Of a stretch of DNA of 59,139 nucleotides, positions 59,051-59,139 are shown one piece after another; the first letter of the stretch is position 1, and every line of letters starts with the position of its first letter. Origin of the DNA: Streptomyces sp. ISL-87 (GTDB taxonomy: Bacteria > Actinomycetota > Actinomycetes > Streptomycetales > Streptomycetaceae); contig NZ_JAGGOY010000058.1 of the NCBI RefSeq assembly GCF_018614095.1, positions 1 to 59,139 on the forward strand, in the 5' to 3' direction. Position numbers and translations under genes: made by a program. The notes under the pieces are model-generated. The model saw nothing but the letters and a program-made list of their open reading frames with translations. It had not been told where the DNA came from and ran no database searches.

Positions 59051-59139
59051 AGTGATCGTAGGCGGTGAGGGATCGTAGGACTTGCTGTCCGGTGGCGTCG
59101 TTGTGCCAGATCGCGGCGGTCAGCGCGAGTATGCGCTGG
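59051..59139 (-). mobile_element. C-terminal end of a transposase, cut by the window edge
   Basis: The minus-strand frame ends RILALTAAIWHNDATGQQVLRSLTAYDH then TGA at 59051-59053. This tail (AAIWHN....RSL.AYDH) is familiar from IS5-like transposases common in streptomycetes. Only 29 codons are in the window, so family and intactness cannot be judged. The terminal inverted repeat should lie between about 58985 and 59050. Confidence 0.6.

Overview
The window looks like a chromosomal segment of a Streptomyces or a very close relative. It is GC-rich with strong codon bias, has many GTG starts and 1-4 base stop/start overlaps, and carries marker genes such as the sporulation sigma factor WhiG, four clustered type I signal peptidases next to rplS, and the rpsB-tsf-pyrH-frr-cdsA-rlmN run. 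No database search was possible; product names rest on motif and context recognition.

Layout. (1) 0.2-7.6 kb: a GABA catabolism cluster (aldehyde dehydrogenase, PucR-type regulator, membrane ATPase, divergent gabT). (2) 7.8-9.3 kb: a PAP2 phosphatase and a truncated GH18 chitinase. (3) 9.4-16.7 kb: a minus-strand polyamine operon reading aldehyde dehydrogenase, Tat-lipoprotein binding protein, ATPase, two permeases, FAD oxidase. (4) 16.9-20.1 kb: a compact plus-strand module of NADAR protein, NUDIX protein, three tandem Y RNA-like elements and a Ro60 (TROVE) protein. Two of the RNAs carry a circularly permuted tRNA mimic; the middle one lacks it. This is the most interesting part of the window. 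(5) 20.1-26.3 kb: DUF4190 protein, adenosine-deaminase-family enzyme, glycerophosphodiesterase, then a stretch of decay in which a histidine kinase, a serine hydrolase, a TetR regulator, a SnoaL-like protein and a polyamine-binding protein have all lost parts. (6) 26.4-29.8 kb: a second polyamine cluster (aldehyde dehydrogenase, Lrp regulator, class III aminotransferase). (7) 30-35 kb: an ABC exporter pair, a LOG-family protein and two drug/metabolite-type transporters. (8) 35.2-39.2 kb: a thiamine-type ABC importer preceded by a TPP riboswitch. (9) 39.3-58.8 kb: the conserved housekeeping block rlmN, cdsA, frr, pyrH, tsf, rpsB, M23 peptidase, TetR, whiG, dprA, comM/yifB, yraN, DUF2469, NUDIX, sipZ-Y-X-W, rplS, trmD, rimM, KH protein, rpsP and an SprT-like protein. 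Probable transposase remnants sit at both edges.

How it works together. The two polyamine clusters and the gabT cluster together could import polyamines, oxidise or transaminate them to aminoaldehydes, oxidise these to GABA, and send GABA via succinic semialdehyde to succinate. The binding-protein gene of the second cluster is broken, so uptake probably depends on the intact transporter in the first. Several short GC-rich tandem repeats (12, 15, 17 and 23 bp units) lie at gene ends or starts, and together with the deletion scars they suggest a locally plastic segment inserted between conserved blocks.
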